64,000 bases of DNA from Chelonoidis abingdonii (lineage: Eukaryota; Chordata; Testudines; Testudinidae): positions 46,527,773 through 46,591,772 of the forward strand of contig NC_133771.1 in the NCBI RefSeq assembly GCF_003597395.2, in the 5' to 3' direction. The translations under genes were made by a program, and so were the position numbers. Of this stretch, positions 9,379 to 22,525 are shown piece after piece; position 1 is the stretch's first letter; each line of letters opens with the position of its first letter. Below the pieces are notes generated by a model. It worked only from the letters and a program-made list of their open reading frames with translations. It did not search any database and was not told where the DNA came from.

Positions 9379-12300
9379 AAAGCCTCTCTCTTATTTTATA
9401 CTTCCTTTTGAGGAACACACCCTTCCACCATCCCAGCTGGGTGTAGATCAAAGCTCAATCTTTGTGTACGTGAGATTCAAAGCGTCTTCTAAGGTGGAAT
9501 TTTAATTTCTGGTTAAATACCGTTATACATGACATTTATGATGACATGCAAAGCCTTAGTTATTTTCTGAGGAGGTGGTCTGTGGGCCTTCTCCAGATCA
9601 ACACTGACTGTTTCTATGTTTAACAACCTATAGCAAAATTGGGATAACTCTGTATACTAATGATGGTACACAGCGGGACACAATTGCGTCAGTAGATCAT
9701 GAGTTTTTCAAATGATACTTCATAGGGTGTGCTTTGTACAAAATGTCATTAACCGTACACAGATGGTGAACATTGGGTACTGTCGGTACCCAGCTCATTA
9801 CTGTTAGGAAACATGAGAAATTGCATACTCGATCAGACCCATGTCTTATCTAGTCCAATATTCCTGTCGGCAGTTAGCCAGTACCATTTTTGGAAGATCA
9901 ACATATTAATATTGTAGAGATGTGTGTTTTATAGTTATATAGTACGGTTAACATCTTGGGATCAGGGTTGAGCTCTTTTTTAAAGGATCCTAGAATTTAT
10001 AATTTAACTTCTATCAATATTATATAAAATACTTAACCCGGAGAATAAACTTCATGCTCAATACAATATTCAACTTTGTTTCTGCGATGAATTTGTGGAC
10101 TTTTTCCAGTGCATAGACATGTAATAGAAGAATGTCCCTATTTACTGAAACTCGCGAGGAGTACAGCATTGCCTCTCGATGAGAATTTGGGTTGGGACAC
10201 TTCTAAATTCAATGCTCTTTTTTTTTTTGTACATTATATACTTTTCCATTCGGCTTTTATTTTCTATTACTATGTAATGCTGAAATCACTTGATTATTAA
10301 ATAATGGCAATGAACTACTGTCATGTTTGGATGGTGCGCCATTGTGAGTCCACATCAGCCTGTGTCAGTTGGGAGGTACTATGGATATTGTGGAACTTGA
10401 TGTTTGATAATAGGGAAGAGCTGATTGTAATTGTGCGGAGTGCTATTCATCTCTCTCATATAATAAATTCTGGAACAGCTTTCAGCCATTCATACTAGAG
10501 AGTGGGGAGATTTCATGCCCAGAAGAGTAATAGGATGGAGCACAGTGGTCCTTCCTTTCAACAGAATTTGTCATATCTGTGCTTCAGATTCTGCAGACAC
10601 TCATAAACAAAGGCTATATGAAAATTGCTTGAGGCTTGAGGTAGTACCCCTGGTTAGAAATTCATTCTCTCCCATAAGTAGATGGGATGGGCTTACTCTC
10701 CCCAAGACCTTGGTTCCTGTAACACTATTAGTGAGGCCTCTCAACTAATATGTTCTAAGAAAATAGGCTTAAAGGTAAACTGTTCTTCAAGAACTGGTTA
10801 TAATTGTCCAGTGTTTTTGATCTTTTCTGATGCATATTGAAACTGATGTAATCAGGAAAATACTCCAAAGTTTAGAAATCTGTAAAAATGAGTTTGTTTC
10901 TAGAATGTGGTGTTCAAAGTATGCTGCTCATTTTTATTTAAACATTATTAAGTGGAGTAGACTATTCTGTGACAAGTAGAAACACACTGACTGTCTCTTA
11001 CATGGGGACATGTCATACTGAAATATGTAAATACAATATTTTTTAAACTCCTTATTAATACTGCTGGAAAGTTCACAGTTGTTCTGTAACTCTTCCTCTG
11101 AACCTTTGAATGGCCAAGTATCCCTTGTAATAAAGTTGATGCTGTTTTGGGTCTATTTTACTGTAGATAGCCATTACGCTGTATCATTATTAATTTTTTT
11201 TTTATGCTACAGTAAATACAATTTCCAAAGGATGATAAGGGAGGGTAATTTAATGAAATGGGGAGCCCTTCTCTTTGATATTACCTCTACCCTGAATTAA
11301 CACGACACGATTTCTACGTGAATTCTGATGTATTAATGCGGTAAAGCGTGCTCTGCACTCTCGGTGGTATAGATGTCAGCATGTCTAGCGCGACATTGCC
11401 TTTGCTCTGAGCGGGGTGTTAGGGTGCCGGGCATGGTGCCATTGGGTGGATAAGGGCAGTCGGGGTCTTGGGGGCGCGGGTCAGGGGATCAGGAGCAGGC
11501 GTTTGGGCATGGGGGGATCTCCGAGGTTCTGGGGCAGAGCAGTCTACTGGGTGACAGGGATGGTCGGTGTTGGGATTAGGGCATGCGGTCTAGGGCGTCA
11601 GGGACAAGGAGCAGAGTGGGCTTAGATGGGGGTGGGTCTTTTAGGGAGGGTGGGGGAAGTGGTGTCTGGAGGAGATCAGGGGCAGAGTGGGCTGCTGTGA
11701 GTCGGGGATCTGAGGGCCAGTCATTGGAGCGGGAAGTAGGGTGGGGTAGATGGGGGCGGGCAGTTTCTGTTTTGGGAGGCACAGCCTTCCCTCCTGGCCC
11801 TCAATACATTTTGAACACTGTGTTGTGGACCCTCGGGCTCAAAATTGCCACCCCTGTCTATTAGGCTTTCTCTTTCCGCCTGAATTTAATCGTGCGTTAA
11901 ATTGTGTGGCTTAAGTTGCCTCATAGTTGTATTGAACATTGTAAACTCTGCTGCTTCATTTTTTCAAACAATTAAAAACGTTGTTACGCATGTTATTACA
12001 GTATTAACCTCCTTGAATGTGGCAACGTAGGTCACAGCCATTGAAAGAATGGCTATGGGTACAGTCAAAGAAAAAATATGGAAGCTTTGGACAGTTCTGA
12101 AATAGGAATCAGCCAAGCCAAGGATCTCAGGAACTAGGAATGGGGAGATTCGACATAAGAGGGTGGATCAAAGATGAGGAATATTACGATCATGCTATTG
12201 AAAATGCCAATTGTAGGCAGAATAGTTCTTACCGGGAACTTTAGGTCCCAAAGTGGGATGGTTCATGAAGTGGATGAGGTGGATGCTCGGTGTTCAACCT

Positions 12301-14400
12301 ATGATTGCTTACAGGAGTTGATATAATTCATAATGTGCCCTCAAACACTCCCGGTGCCTCAGAAAATGTTGTTCTGTACCAGCTGGGATAGTGACGAAGA
12401 ATGTGCTGCTTGATGCGGCTGTTAGGGTTAGGAGATGGTCTTATGCTAGGATGTGGCTAGCTGCAAATCTGCATTAAATCCAATAATTGACCTGGCAAGA
12501 AGGTCGCAGTGCTTGAAGCAACAAAGTATAACAATGTTTTAAAAATTTTTTATGTTCTTAAATAAGAAGCATCTTGTACCCCCCATAAAAGGGTATTTCA
12601 CCACTTATCGTGTTCTCTAACTTGATTTACTTTACCTTTATTTTTCATTTACTTCTATGAGTAGAACTCCCATTCTCCGCAAAAATTTTTCAAACCTATA
12701 TAGTTAACCGTTTCAATATTTATCTAATCAAATTACAATAACATACAGTTAGTTGGACTCTATAGTGGCAAAGTGGCCCATGCTTCCTATTCTGCTAAAA
12801 ATATCAAAATCCTTTTTTTACAGCGTTGAAGGATATGTAATTAAGTGTTTTCTGATATTTTCATGTGAATTTATTCATTTTCCTTAAGCATGGACACGCA
12901 GACAAATGATATGTATGATACCGTAACACATGTTGCACTTTAGCAGTGTTTAGTACCTGTGTTTGTTAATCACTTTCTTTTAAGTAAGCTTATAAATAAT
13001 TGTATTCATTAAGAAAGGAGTATACAATTTAACCCTGTAGAACAGATTTATTTATGCATACACATCTTAGTTCTATCAAAAATGTCTTTGACTACTTTAA
13101 CATCCTAAGATGTTGGAGGCCACATCAAGTTCGATATATGCTGTTTCACCTATAATGTGTAGATATTTTTGGTCCTGTAGGACCAGATTATAGGGGTAGA
13201 GGTTGGTATGGATTATGTATTGATAGTTTTAATACAAGATCGTTATCTATTTTCCCCATATGAACCTCATTCTTATTTTACTCTGAGGGTCTTTGATGGT
13301 TAATGAATAGTTGTTAGGAAGTGCCCAGTGCTTATTTGTTGGTAAATGATAATCAACAGGTCCTTCAGGACACTGCCGTCTACAATGCAAAGAGTCAGAT
13401 GTGTATTGAAGCATACAGCCTTGCATTTGGACAATGGAGATAAAAATATGTTGAGCAGCTGTTCGTGCACTGAGCTCATCATTTTGCACAGCTGTAATGG
13501 AGTGTAGTGGCCCTGCAGGGAAAAGCAGTATTGTGATTGTGCCACTTAAGACTAGCATCGCTAATGCCACCAGCATTGTGGAAGAATTAAGGTGCATGGA
13601 AAATTCTTATTTCTTATGACTCTGAGCGTTGTCACTTTTGCCAATAGTGTGTTGTAGGGGTCTTCATAATTTGTTAATATGATGGTGATACTCTAATTTC
13701 TGATCTTTCTGAAACTCATTAGATTATTGGACAGTGCATTTTGATACAACATTTACCAAATATATAGGATTTCATGTTTCGAGTTGTTAGAACTTTAGGG
13801 ATAGATGCTTTGTGCTATCTACATAAGTGTAGGTTAGTAAAACCCTATTAATAATATAATACATATGACTTGGCATAAATTTCAAGATGAATATCATAGA
13901 ATATCAGTGTTTGGAAGGGACCTCAGGCGAGGTCATCATTCAACCCTCTAAAAGTCGGTCTAATCCTCAGTGAGGATGATTTTTTACCAGTTCTGTAATG
14001 GATCCTCAAAGACTGAACTCACAACACCTGGGTTTATGCAGATAATGCTCAAACCACTGAACTATTCCTCCCCCTGAAGGGAATTTGAACTTAGTCTTCC
14101 CATAGTCTATGTAGTTCCTATATCGTGTAGACTGTGTTTTTATATATTTAAAAAATTATTTTATATATACTAATATAATTTTATTTTGGACAATCCTTCC
14201 TAAAATCTTACAATGTTATTGGCTTACAGAAGTAATTTTATTTTGGCGAAGTATATTGCTTGCTTTCGAGTTGCTTGCTCAATCCATCCAGTAGTGTACG
14301 TACGCCGGCGTGCACGTTGTATGCGAAACTTACATCTAGGCAAACTCCACGGGCCAGGCAGTCGCCCCCTAGAGTGCGCACTTATGGCGGTGATATATGA
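9379..14400. other. Indel-rich second copy of 4190-9182 (assembly duplication)
   Basis: The whole block repeats the order LTR-like repeat, CR1 tail, intron, Tigger (about 11280-13200, including the transposase remnant), SINE (about 13905-14090) and DIRS left end. It has frequent single-base insertions, deletions and homopolymer errors. Such an error pattern fits unpolished long-read gap filling better than a biological duplication. Frames here should not be annotated as genes. Confidence 0.85.
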
Positions 14401-14669
14401 CCCTCCGGCCGCCCGCTCCTTATGTCTCTTCTTAACGCCGCTGTGCGGTCGTTGGAACTGTGGCGGCGTTGCATAGCTGTACCTCCACATTCACTAGCTT
14501 CTTCTTGTTACAATTGTGTTACTGTTACTAGTAGTTAGTCATAGTTACTTGCATACTGTAGTTGTAGTTGTCGTTATGTTGATGTGTACTATTTATACTT
14601 TCGTTATCGGGTTCGGGGCCTATGCCCTCTCCCGCGCGTCACGGGTGAGCCTGGTATCGCCGGATTTCG

Positions 14670-15645
14670 AGCATGCCTTCTGGCTTTGTAAGTAAGCGAT
14701 GTCCACCGTCCCCCCGACGCTGCCTGAAGTGCCTGGGGGAATCTACACATCTCAGTATAAGTGCCTGCTCTGTAATCTTTTCCGGTCCTGCGACGAAAGG
14801 GGACGAGGCAGCGCCTTCAGGACGCTCCTTATGGAAGCGGACTTCACTCCTGCGCCTTGGCACGAGCGCGGCTACCTGGCACCGTTGATACCCTCTGCCA
14901 CCGCCCGAAGACGCACGGACGGGCCTTCTCCTCGCACTGGCTCCGGAGAGGCCCTCCCCGTCCTCACTCCGCGCTAAGTGGGCCCCGTAATGCACCTCTC
15001 GCTTGCCGACGCCGGCCGTGCTGCTGGTGCAGGGGTCGTCTGACTCCGGCCCGGCTCCGTCGAGTCCGATTCCCTCCAGCCCGCCAAACGATGGGGAGTG
15101 CTTGGATACTCCAGTTCACGCTCAAAGACTTTCTCGCGGGTGCACGGGGACTGATTTGCTTTAACGGAGCCTGGGCTGCCCCAACCTCGGCACCGCCGCG
15201 GTGCGGGTGTTGTCTTTCAAGGCAAGCGCACTCCAATGAGGCACCGTCCTGGATTCTCCGACGGCACCGTCGCGATCCGGCACCATCCCGCGGGAGTCTC
15301 CCTCGCTCGACGCGCTCGCAGTCCGGCATACCGCTCTTCCTAGCAGCACCGGTCGTACTCCTCGGCATCGGTATATCGCGCCATCCAATCTCCCGGCACC
15401 TGGCTCCGGCTCCAGCGCGCTTACCGGCACGCGACTCCAGTAGTCGCTACGTCACTGTCAGGTCCAGTATCCCGTCGACGTCCGAGGCACCGCGCTGGTC
15501 GCGAGGTTCCCGGTCAGATACCCGGTCGCGGCACCGTACGACTTCACGCCAGATTCTCCGACCACGGGAGGTCATCCCATTTAAAGTGGCGCTGGAGTTC
15601 GCGCTATTCCCTTCGGGCCCCCCCATGGCCCTCTGCCCGTGACCC
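14670..15645 (+). pseudogene. DIRS gag-like region, frameshifted
   Basis: An early frame reads RCLKCLGESTHLSISACSV, resembling the CxxC...H...C knuckle-like motif of DIRS first ORFs. The same CLKCLGES motif occurs in the older copy near 24478. A 261-codon frame at 14857-15642 is open but in another frame, rich in Arg, Ser and Pro, and is not a host protein. Frame changes within the region suggest insertions or deletions, natural or technical. Confidence 0.6.
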
Positions 15646-17243
15646 ACATGTAGATGGTGATCTCCTGTATCCTCCCGACAACCTGTGATCCTCGGATGAC
15701 AGCATCTATATTTGGACTGACTGAAGACCTGCCGCTATCTTCTCAGGAGGTCGCAGGGAGCAGGGCCTGCACACTGGGGGCTCTGGACCACCCTGGCATA
15801 TAATACCAGCAAGCCGGGCTCACAGCCGTCCTTCACGTGCGCGCTGGACTAGGCGGAGACTCCAGAGGCCTGCAGCGTCACGTCCGCCCACCATCCCTGA
15901 GGAAGGTCGCAGTCCATTAGTGGTGCGGAAATCCTCAGGAGCCTGATCCGCGGTACTCCAAGCTGCGGAGGTACCAGACCCACTCTTAGCCAGCGACTCT
16001 CTCATCTTCTATTCCCTCCCTGATGAAGCAAGTAGCACGGGAACGACATCCACAAGGGTCACTCCCCCCCTGGCACTGAGGGCGCACACAAGACCTCCTC
16101 AGCGAGTGGCTACTGAGAAACATGAACATTCAAGGCCGGGAGGTCTTCCAAAGATTAGGACTCCTGTGTGCAGTATACTCTGACGTCTGGAGCACCACTC
16201 TGTTGCCTGCCCTTATAAAAAACAATTACACAGAGCAACGCCAAAACACCACTCCGCAAGTCACCGGCTCCTACGCCCCTCACGCTCGAGGGTAGAACGT
16301 AATACATGGTCCCATCTAGAGACTTACGACACCTTATGTTCACCCGCAGCCCATGTTCCCTTCGTCGTTTCAATCTATGAACGAGAAGGAATCGCCATGG
16401 GCAACGATAGCGCCAGCCCCAAGTTCTACAAGGAGGCTATCAAGAAGGGATGAGACCTACTGGTGCGCAAAGTCTTATCTTGCGGGAGATTTGCAGCTGC
16501 GAGTTAACACTCAGCAAGCCTCCTACTCAGCGCTACTCCTTTAACACCTGGACAGCGCTGATAATTCAAAGATGTCCTCCCGCAAGAGAGCTTGTTCAGG
16601 AGTTCCGTGCTACCTTACTGGACGTAAGGAAAGAAAGCACCACGCACTTCCTTGCAGGCGGCAACTGGACTGCGGCCGAACCCTGCCCTGCCAGAACTCC
16701 TGGACCTCCGGGGTTCACAGATGGTTTAGTATTCCTGGCCTGCAGGTGCTCTGAGCCTTCCTCGGAAACTCCAAATACCTATCCCAGGATCTTCGTTTGA
16801 GGGCAGGCCTGTTCTCTGTGAAGACCGACCCGCGGCTGCAAGCTGAAAGATACAGGGTCATTATGCGGGCTTTGGAATGCATACGCCCGTGAACAGCGTA
16901 GATCCTTCGCCCGCACAAACCAACATCGTAGACCTTTCCCCCGGCCAGACAGAGACAAGACTCTCTCAGGCGCCGCAGTAGAAATGGCAGGCGCAGACAG
17001 TCGGTAACCAAGGGGGTCAGGGCAAGGGCTACCGCTTCTTCTGGCTCGAAGCGCCTCATTTTGAAGATACGCCCGAGGGCGATGTACAGTTTCCTCCGTG
17101 ATTCCCTCTTCCCCTCTCCGACCGCCTCTCCTACTTCCTCCCCGCGTGGCGCAGGCTCACTTCAGACCGTTGGGTCCTCCGCACGCTGCGGTTTGGATAC
17201 CACCTGCAGTTTGCCGTCCCAGCCTTCCCGCCCCTCCCTCGTC

Positions 17244-17960
17244 CCTCTTCAGGGACCCTCTCACGAGGCAGATCTCCTCCAGGAGGTGCAAACTCTCCTC
17301 GACAAAGGTGCCATTCAGGAGGTTCCACTAAACGAGAAGGGCAGAGGGTTCTACTCCCGTATCTTGATTCCCCAAGGAGGGAGGTCTGCGACCATCCTCG
17401 ACCTCCGCGGACTCAACAAATATTTTACTGAAGTTGAAATTCCGCATGGTTTCCTGGGATCCATTATCCATCCCTGGATCCTGGTGATGGTACGCCCTCT
17501 CGACATGCAAGACGCCTTTTCATGTTGCCATTTGCCACCCATCGGAGATTCTTGCGCTTTCTCATAGGCAGCCATCATTATCAGTTCCCGGTCCTCCCGT
17601 TCAGCCTCTCGTCGGCCCGAGGAGTGTTCACGAAGTGCATGGCGTAGTCGTCCCTTCCTTCGTCGCAGCCGGGTGCACGTATTTCCGTACCTCGACGACT
17701 GGGCTTATCGAGGGCCGTCAGCAAGCAGTGGCTCTCACCACGTCCGCATGTTACAGCCGCCTTTTCGCGAACCTAGGCCTGATGCTAACGTGGAGAGTCC
17801 ATCTATCCCTACCCAGAGGATAGAGATTTATCGGCGCGTCCTGGACTCTACCACGGCCAAGGCTACTTCCCCTTGTCCGATTCCAGGCTTTGACGGACAT
17901 CATCCGGAGGTACAGGCAGCACTCTAATACTTCTCGCACCTGCCTGACACTCTGGGCCAC
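17244..17960 (+). pseudogene. DIRS reverse transcriptase, frameshifted
   Basis: One frame carries LLDKGAIQEVP, then ILDLRGLNKYF, and reaches the first catalytic aspartate in MQDAF (17505-17519). A shifted frame carries the palm motif YLDDW (17688-17702), then QRIEIYRRVLDSTTAKA. These are the ordered RT motifs of the DIRS/Ngaro group. The protein would copy the element's RNA. At least two frame changes separate the motifs, so it is not translatable as assembled. Confidence 0.8.
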
Positions 17961-18149
17961 ATGGCGGCTGCACTTTCGTGACGGAGCACGCCAGGCTCCG
18001 GCTCAGACCTCTGCAGTCGTGGCTCATTCCTCAGCTATCGCTAGCCAGCGGACCGTTGGATCCCGTCGTCACAGTCCACAGGACGTACTCTTCTCCCTCC
18101 AATGGTGGCTGGAGAGTCCGTCGTCTGTGCGGGCCATTCCATCCTCCAC

Positions 18150-18345
18150 AGCCTCGACTGTCCCTCACTACGGACGTATCGGGCTTGGGATGGGGAGCTC
18201 ACGTTGGGCCGTTGAGAGCAGGGTCGCTGGTCTCCTCCCGATCTGCTTCTCCATATCAACGTCCGAGAATTGAGAGCTGTCCGCCTTGCTTGTCAGCCTT
18301 CCATCGGCAGATCGAGGCCGCTGTGTCTCAGTTCTTATAGACAAC
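18150..18345 (+). pseudogene. DIRS RNase H fragment
   Basis: LTTDVSGLGWGAHVGPL at about 18160-18210 matches the start of the DIRS RNase H domain (TDAS...GWGA), which degrades the RNA strand of the hybrid. It follows the RT and is again split across frames downstream (about 18330: LIDNTTAVYYVT-like sequence). Confidence 0.65.
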
Positions 18346-19779
18346 ACCACAGCGGTGTACTATGTCACAAGCAGGGACGAGATCTCCTCTTCTTCTGTCG
18401 GGAGGCCATAATGTTGTGGACCTTTGCATAGCCCACTCAGTCCACCTAGTCGCTTCCTTTCTCCCTGGGCGCCGCACATACCCTGGCGGACATCTCAGTC
18501 GTTTTTCAGCCACACGAATGGTCCTTCGCAGACATGCCCTACACTTTTCGCAGGTGGGGGATCCCTACATGGACCTTTTGCATCTCGCACGAACGGAAGT
18601 GTCCGATGTTCTGCCTCTCCAAGGCGCAGCGGCTCGGTAGCGGATGCCTTCCTGATTCCGTGGGGAATGACCTCTTTTATGCCTTCCCTCCGTTCCCATT
18701 TGATCCTCAAGGTCCTTCTGAAGGCGCGCAGGACAGGGCCTGCTTGATTCTCATTGCTCCGGCATGGCCACTGTCAGATTGGTACTCTCGCCTCCTGGAC
18801 CTGTCGGTAGTGGACCTGTTCCCCTGCTCTTACCTGTGACCTGATACCGCAAAACCACGGCCAGCTTTGTCACCGGACCTTCAGTCCCTTCACTCTCGGC
18901 GTGGCTCCTGCGTGGCTAAGGGTCGAATTGCACTGCTCTTCCCTAGTAAGGCAAGTACTTCAGTGAAGTCGAAAGCCATCTAAGAGGACGTCGTACATAG
19001 CAAGTGGAAGCGTTTCACGTGCTGTGTGCGGAAAGCGCTTCAACCCTGCCGATGTTTCCATCCCGATCGTCTTGGACTACCTGTTGGTCGCTCAAACAAC
19101 AAGGCCTGGCTATAGCCCTCTCGGGTTTTTGGTGGCCATTCTCACTTTCCACCAAGGAGCGACGGCATTCTGTCTTTTTCACACCACTAGTGACTAATCC
19201 TCAAAGGACTGGAGCGCCTTTACCCCAAGTCCGTCATCCAGCCCCTCCTGGGATCTTCAAGGTAGTGTTGTCGTCTTATATCCCCCCGTTGACCTTGCTG
19301 CTACATGTTCCCTCCCTCTATTTGTCCTGGAAAACGCATTCCTGGTGGCCGTCACATTCGCTAGGCGCGTATCAGAGTGCGCGCACTCGTCGTGGACCTC
19401 CGTACACGGTGCTCCATCCGAGCAAGTAACTCTGAGGCCACACCCTGCTTTCCTCCCCCAAGGTTGTCTCGGCCTTCCACGTTAACAGGATTATATTCCT
19501 TCCCGTATTCTTTCCAAACCTCATTCATCTCGTAGGGAACAACAATTGCACTGCCTGACGTGCGCAGGCGCGTCGCCTTTTATATTAGAAAGAACAAGCC
19601 GTTCCGCAAGAGCTCAGCTCTTGTCGCAATACTGACGGCTCAAGGAGTTGCAGTCTCCTCACGAAGGATCCTCGTGGGTGACGTCCTGCATAGAACATGT
19701 TCGACCTGCCCATCTCCTTTGGGGCGTGTAACGGCGCATATCTACTAGAGCCCAGGCATCGTCATGGCGTTCTCGCACG

Positions 19780-19922
19780 AGTTCCATCCAGAATCTGTAG
19801 GCAGCGACCTGGTCCTCCGTGACACACTCGCTACCCATTATGCCCGCTCAGCAGTCCAGGATGATGCGGCTTCGGTCTGCCGTGTTGCGCACTGTGACCT
19901 CTCACTCCGACCCACCGCCTAG
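19780..19922 (+). pseudogene. DIRS tyrosine recombinase C-terminus
   Basis: Near 19803 a frame reads AATWSSVTHSL, like the DIRS recombinase C-terminal signature (A-WSS-HTF---Y). A neighbouring frame ends LSLRPTA before TAG at 19921, beside the internal complementary region. This enzyme would integrate a circular DNA form. The catalytic core upstream (about 19000-19780) is scattered over frames. Confidence 0.6.
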
Positions 19923-19974
19923 GTAAGCTTGGGAATCACCTACTGGAATGAATATGAGCAAGCACTCAAAGAGA

Positions 19975-20297
19975 AACACGGTTACTCACCTTGTAACTCT
20001 TTTCTTCGAGATGTGTTGCTCATATCCATTCCACACCGCGCCTCTACTCCCCACTGTCGGAGTAGCCGGCAAGAAGGAACTGACGAGCGGGCGGGCCGGC
20101 AGGAGGTCTATATCACTGGGGTTATATACCCCCCGCCATAGCGGCGCCACTCTAGGGGGCGACCTGCCGGCCCGCTGGAGTTGCTAGTGTAAAAGTTTTC
20201 CGACGAACGTGCACACGCGGCGCGTACATCTACTGGAATGGATATGAGCAACACATCTCGAAGAACAAGAGTTACAAGGTGAGTAACCGTGTTTTCT
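19975..20297. repeat. DIRS internal complementary region and right terminal repeat
   Basis: The block 'ggttactcaccttgtaac', 'cttcgagatgtgttgctc', 'atatccattcca' (19979-20034) is the reverse complement of 20240-20296. The stretch 20120-20275 is the reverse complement of the left terminus at 9032-9182. In known DIRS elements the internal copy templates completion of the ends during circle formation. Confidence 0.85.
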
Positions 20298-20859
20298 TAG
20301 AACTGTTTCCTAATACTACGTACTGAAGAACTGAATTGATTTGCTGGGCTAGAGAAATATTTACTATGATAGGGACTCCACCAAAGTTCTCAGAATGGTG
20401 TTCATTAGAATAAAAATAAATATAATAAAAATTTAAAAATACAAAACTTCTTAAAATATTAACACAAAAAACAAATGAAAAGTGTCTAATTTTTCAGTGG
20501 GAAAGGAAGGTAATATATTACAGGGTTAGTTGTCATTCTAGATTCATACTTTGTAAGAAGCACTTAAAAAACTTCCTGCCAAGTGAGAAGGTATGAAATC
20601 AGATAATTTCAAGGTGGGGAGGACATGTGCGAGTTCAATATTGTAGTGTCAACCACAACATGATGTGCTCTTGATTTTAAGCACAGCAATGGGATCCTTA
20701 AAACAATGGTAGCCTGTGGGCACAGAAACCCACTACATGGCCTCATCAGTGTTGTTGTCAGATAATATCCCACATAACACATCAAATTCAGTCTCTTAAT
20801 GATCCTTTTTCAGTTATTTGTGTTATGTCATAACTGGTATTCAATAGCATTTAAATCAT
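20298..20859. other. Intronic DNA between two DIRS elements
   Basis: About 560 bp of AT-rich sequence with no recognised feature. It is probably MCPH1 intron between two independent insertions. Confidence 0.5.
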
Positions 20860-21552
20860 TAATGCCAACTTGCAGTTCTCTCTCCGGGCTAGGTCCAGAG
20901 ATCCTATGTGGGTTGTCTCCTGTCTGTAACTGTAGGGGGCAGAATCAAAGCTGATTGGACAGATGACAAGGGACAAGCCCCCACCTTCTGGAGACCCCCT
21001 GAGTTTTGTTCTGTCTCTACTCTCAGGCAGTGAAATCCAGCATCGAGAGAGAATGGTGGGGAAAAAAGCTTGAAAAGGCGGTTTGTCTCCCGCCAGAATT
21101 ATGACATCTCACACACCCCCATGGCCACGACAGCTCAGATAACAGGCTAGGAGAATGTCTGTCTGAGAATGGTCCAAAAAGGAGACCAAGTTTGTGTTCC
21201 TCCTACTCTTTAACTTTGCCAGAGAGTGCAGAAAGAGAAGCTAGTGCATTGTGCACTCTAGCCGCTTGGTCAGAAAGGTTTCACTTTGGCCACTTTAGCC
21301 AGATTTAGGAGACTGATTCCCCAGGAGACTTGACAACCAGGCCACAAATGTCTCAAAGGATGGTGGAAAAATTAAGAGAGCTCTTCAGCCACAGGAGATG
21401 GTTGCCTGAAAAGGCAACAGCCCTGCATGGGGAAACCATAAATGAGACCAGCTGAATCCATCACAAGCAGAGCAAGGAGCAGTCGGTGAAACGATATTGG
21501 GTGTGCATCTTCCTGCAGTGCAGGTCTCATTACTCCCCATCCCTTCCTTTCC

Positions 21553-22525
21553 TTGTCAAGCAAATCAGTCTCTTTCCCCATGGGAAGTCAGGAGTTCTGC
21601 ACAGAGGGGAAAAGGGACTTCCCCCCTCAGGAAAAAATTACCACTTGGGCTAGGGAGCCCCTGGATTTAGCACAAAAAGCTCCTTTGCCTCAGATATCTT
21701 CATCTTGTGAGTCCCAGGCAGCAGCTACAGTGTCCCATCAAAGGCATTCTATCCTGTCTCTAAAGGACAAAGATAAAGAGGTACCTATTAGCAGAAGAGG
21801 TTTGCAAGACTCTTCATCTGACCCAGGTTCCCAATCCCAACCTCCCTTAAGGAATAAAATTTTTAAAAAAGGGCAAACAAGGTTCAAGAAATTACCTCAG
21901 AAACTTAGAAAACTGGCCGATCCTCCATTTGACAGCAGTTCCTCTGACTTATCCCCAGAGGATGCAAGAGCTGAAGGCTCTTCACATAGAGTTTTCATAC
22001 TCAGAAAGAAAAATCATAGTAAAAGGACTAGAATTTGTTGTCTGGTTCTTCATTATCATCATCTAATTCATTTTCATCCTTATCTTCATGGGTATCAACA
22101 AAGACAAAAAAGAAGGTTAGGAAATCTGTTAAATTTAAATCAAAGGGAAGAAAAAAGAAGTCAAGAAGAAAGGACATTTTTCACAGGAGGAAGGTGAACT
22201 CTCAATCTCAGAATCTAAATCACAGGATGAAGAAAATTAATAGGATCTTTTTCCAGCTGAATGATTTGAAAAAGGTTGATTAGATACTTAAGTATTCTGT
22301 TGAATGAGCCTACTAGAAAAAATTCTAAGGAGGAAGAATAGAGGATTGGTACAGAAATTACAAAAAACAGAAACAAAAAAAAGTATATTCCAACAGGTTA
22401 AGCGGAACCATGTATTCCCCAGTCATGTCTTTTTGGAAAGAGTAATTAAGGCTGAATGGGAAACCTTGGCAAAAGTCTATGACATTATCCAGATGTTAGA
22501 GAAAATTCTACAACATGCACCATAG
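21553..22525 (+). pseudogene. DIRS-A gag-like region
   Basis: Two overlapping frames (21553-22197 and 22035-22283, then 22304-22525) encode Ser-, Lys- and Gln-rich protein with basic runs (KTKKKVRKSVKFKSKGRKKK) and acidic Ser clusters. This resembles a nucleic-acid-binding gag-like product in composition only. Its position after the left terminus and before the RT supports the assignment. The frames are broken by shifts. Confidence 0.55.

Larger units (their letters stand above)
14250..20297 (+). mobile_element. DIRS-type tyrosine-recombinase retrotransposon (young family)
   Basis: The element has inverted terminal repeats: 14250-14400 (noisy; clean at 9032-9182) against about 20120-20290. 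An internal complementary region at about 19975-20035 is the reverse complement of the right end at 20240-20297. Between them, in family order, lie a gag-like region (about 14670-15645), reverse transcriptase (about 17250-17960), RNase H (about 18160-18340) and a tyrosine-recombinase C-terminus (about 19795-19920). DIRS elements use a tyrosine recombinase rather than a DDE integrase and make no target duplication. The frames are broken many times; part of this damage is probably sequencing error, because the adjoining duplicated block is error-rich. Confidence 0.88.

Noticed and set aside
9379..14250. A second Tigger, SINE and CR1 tail as independent insertions.
   Set aside because: They repeat the first copies in the same order with indel noise, so they are counted once as an assembly duplication.
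14857..15642. A 261-codon open frame as a host gene.
   Set aside because: It lies in the gag-like part of the DIRS element and is Arg/Ser/Pro-rich GC-biased sequence without a known domain.
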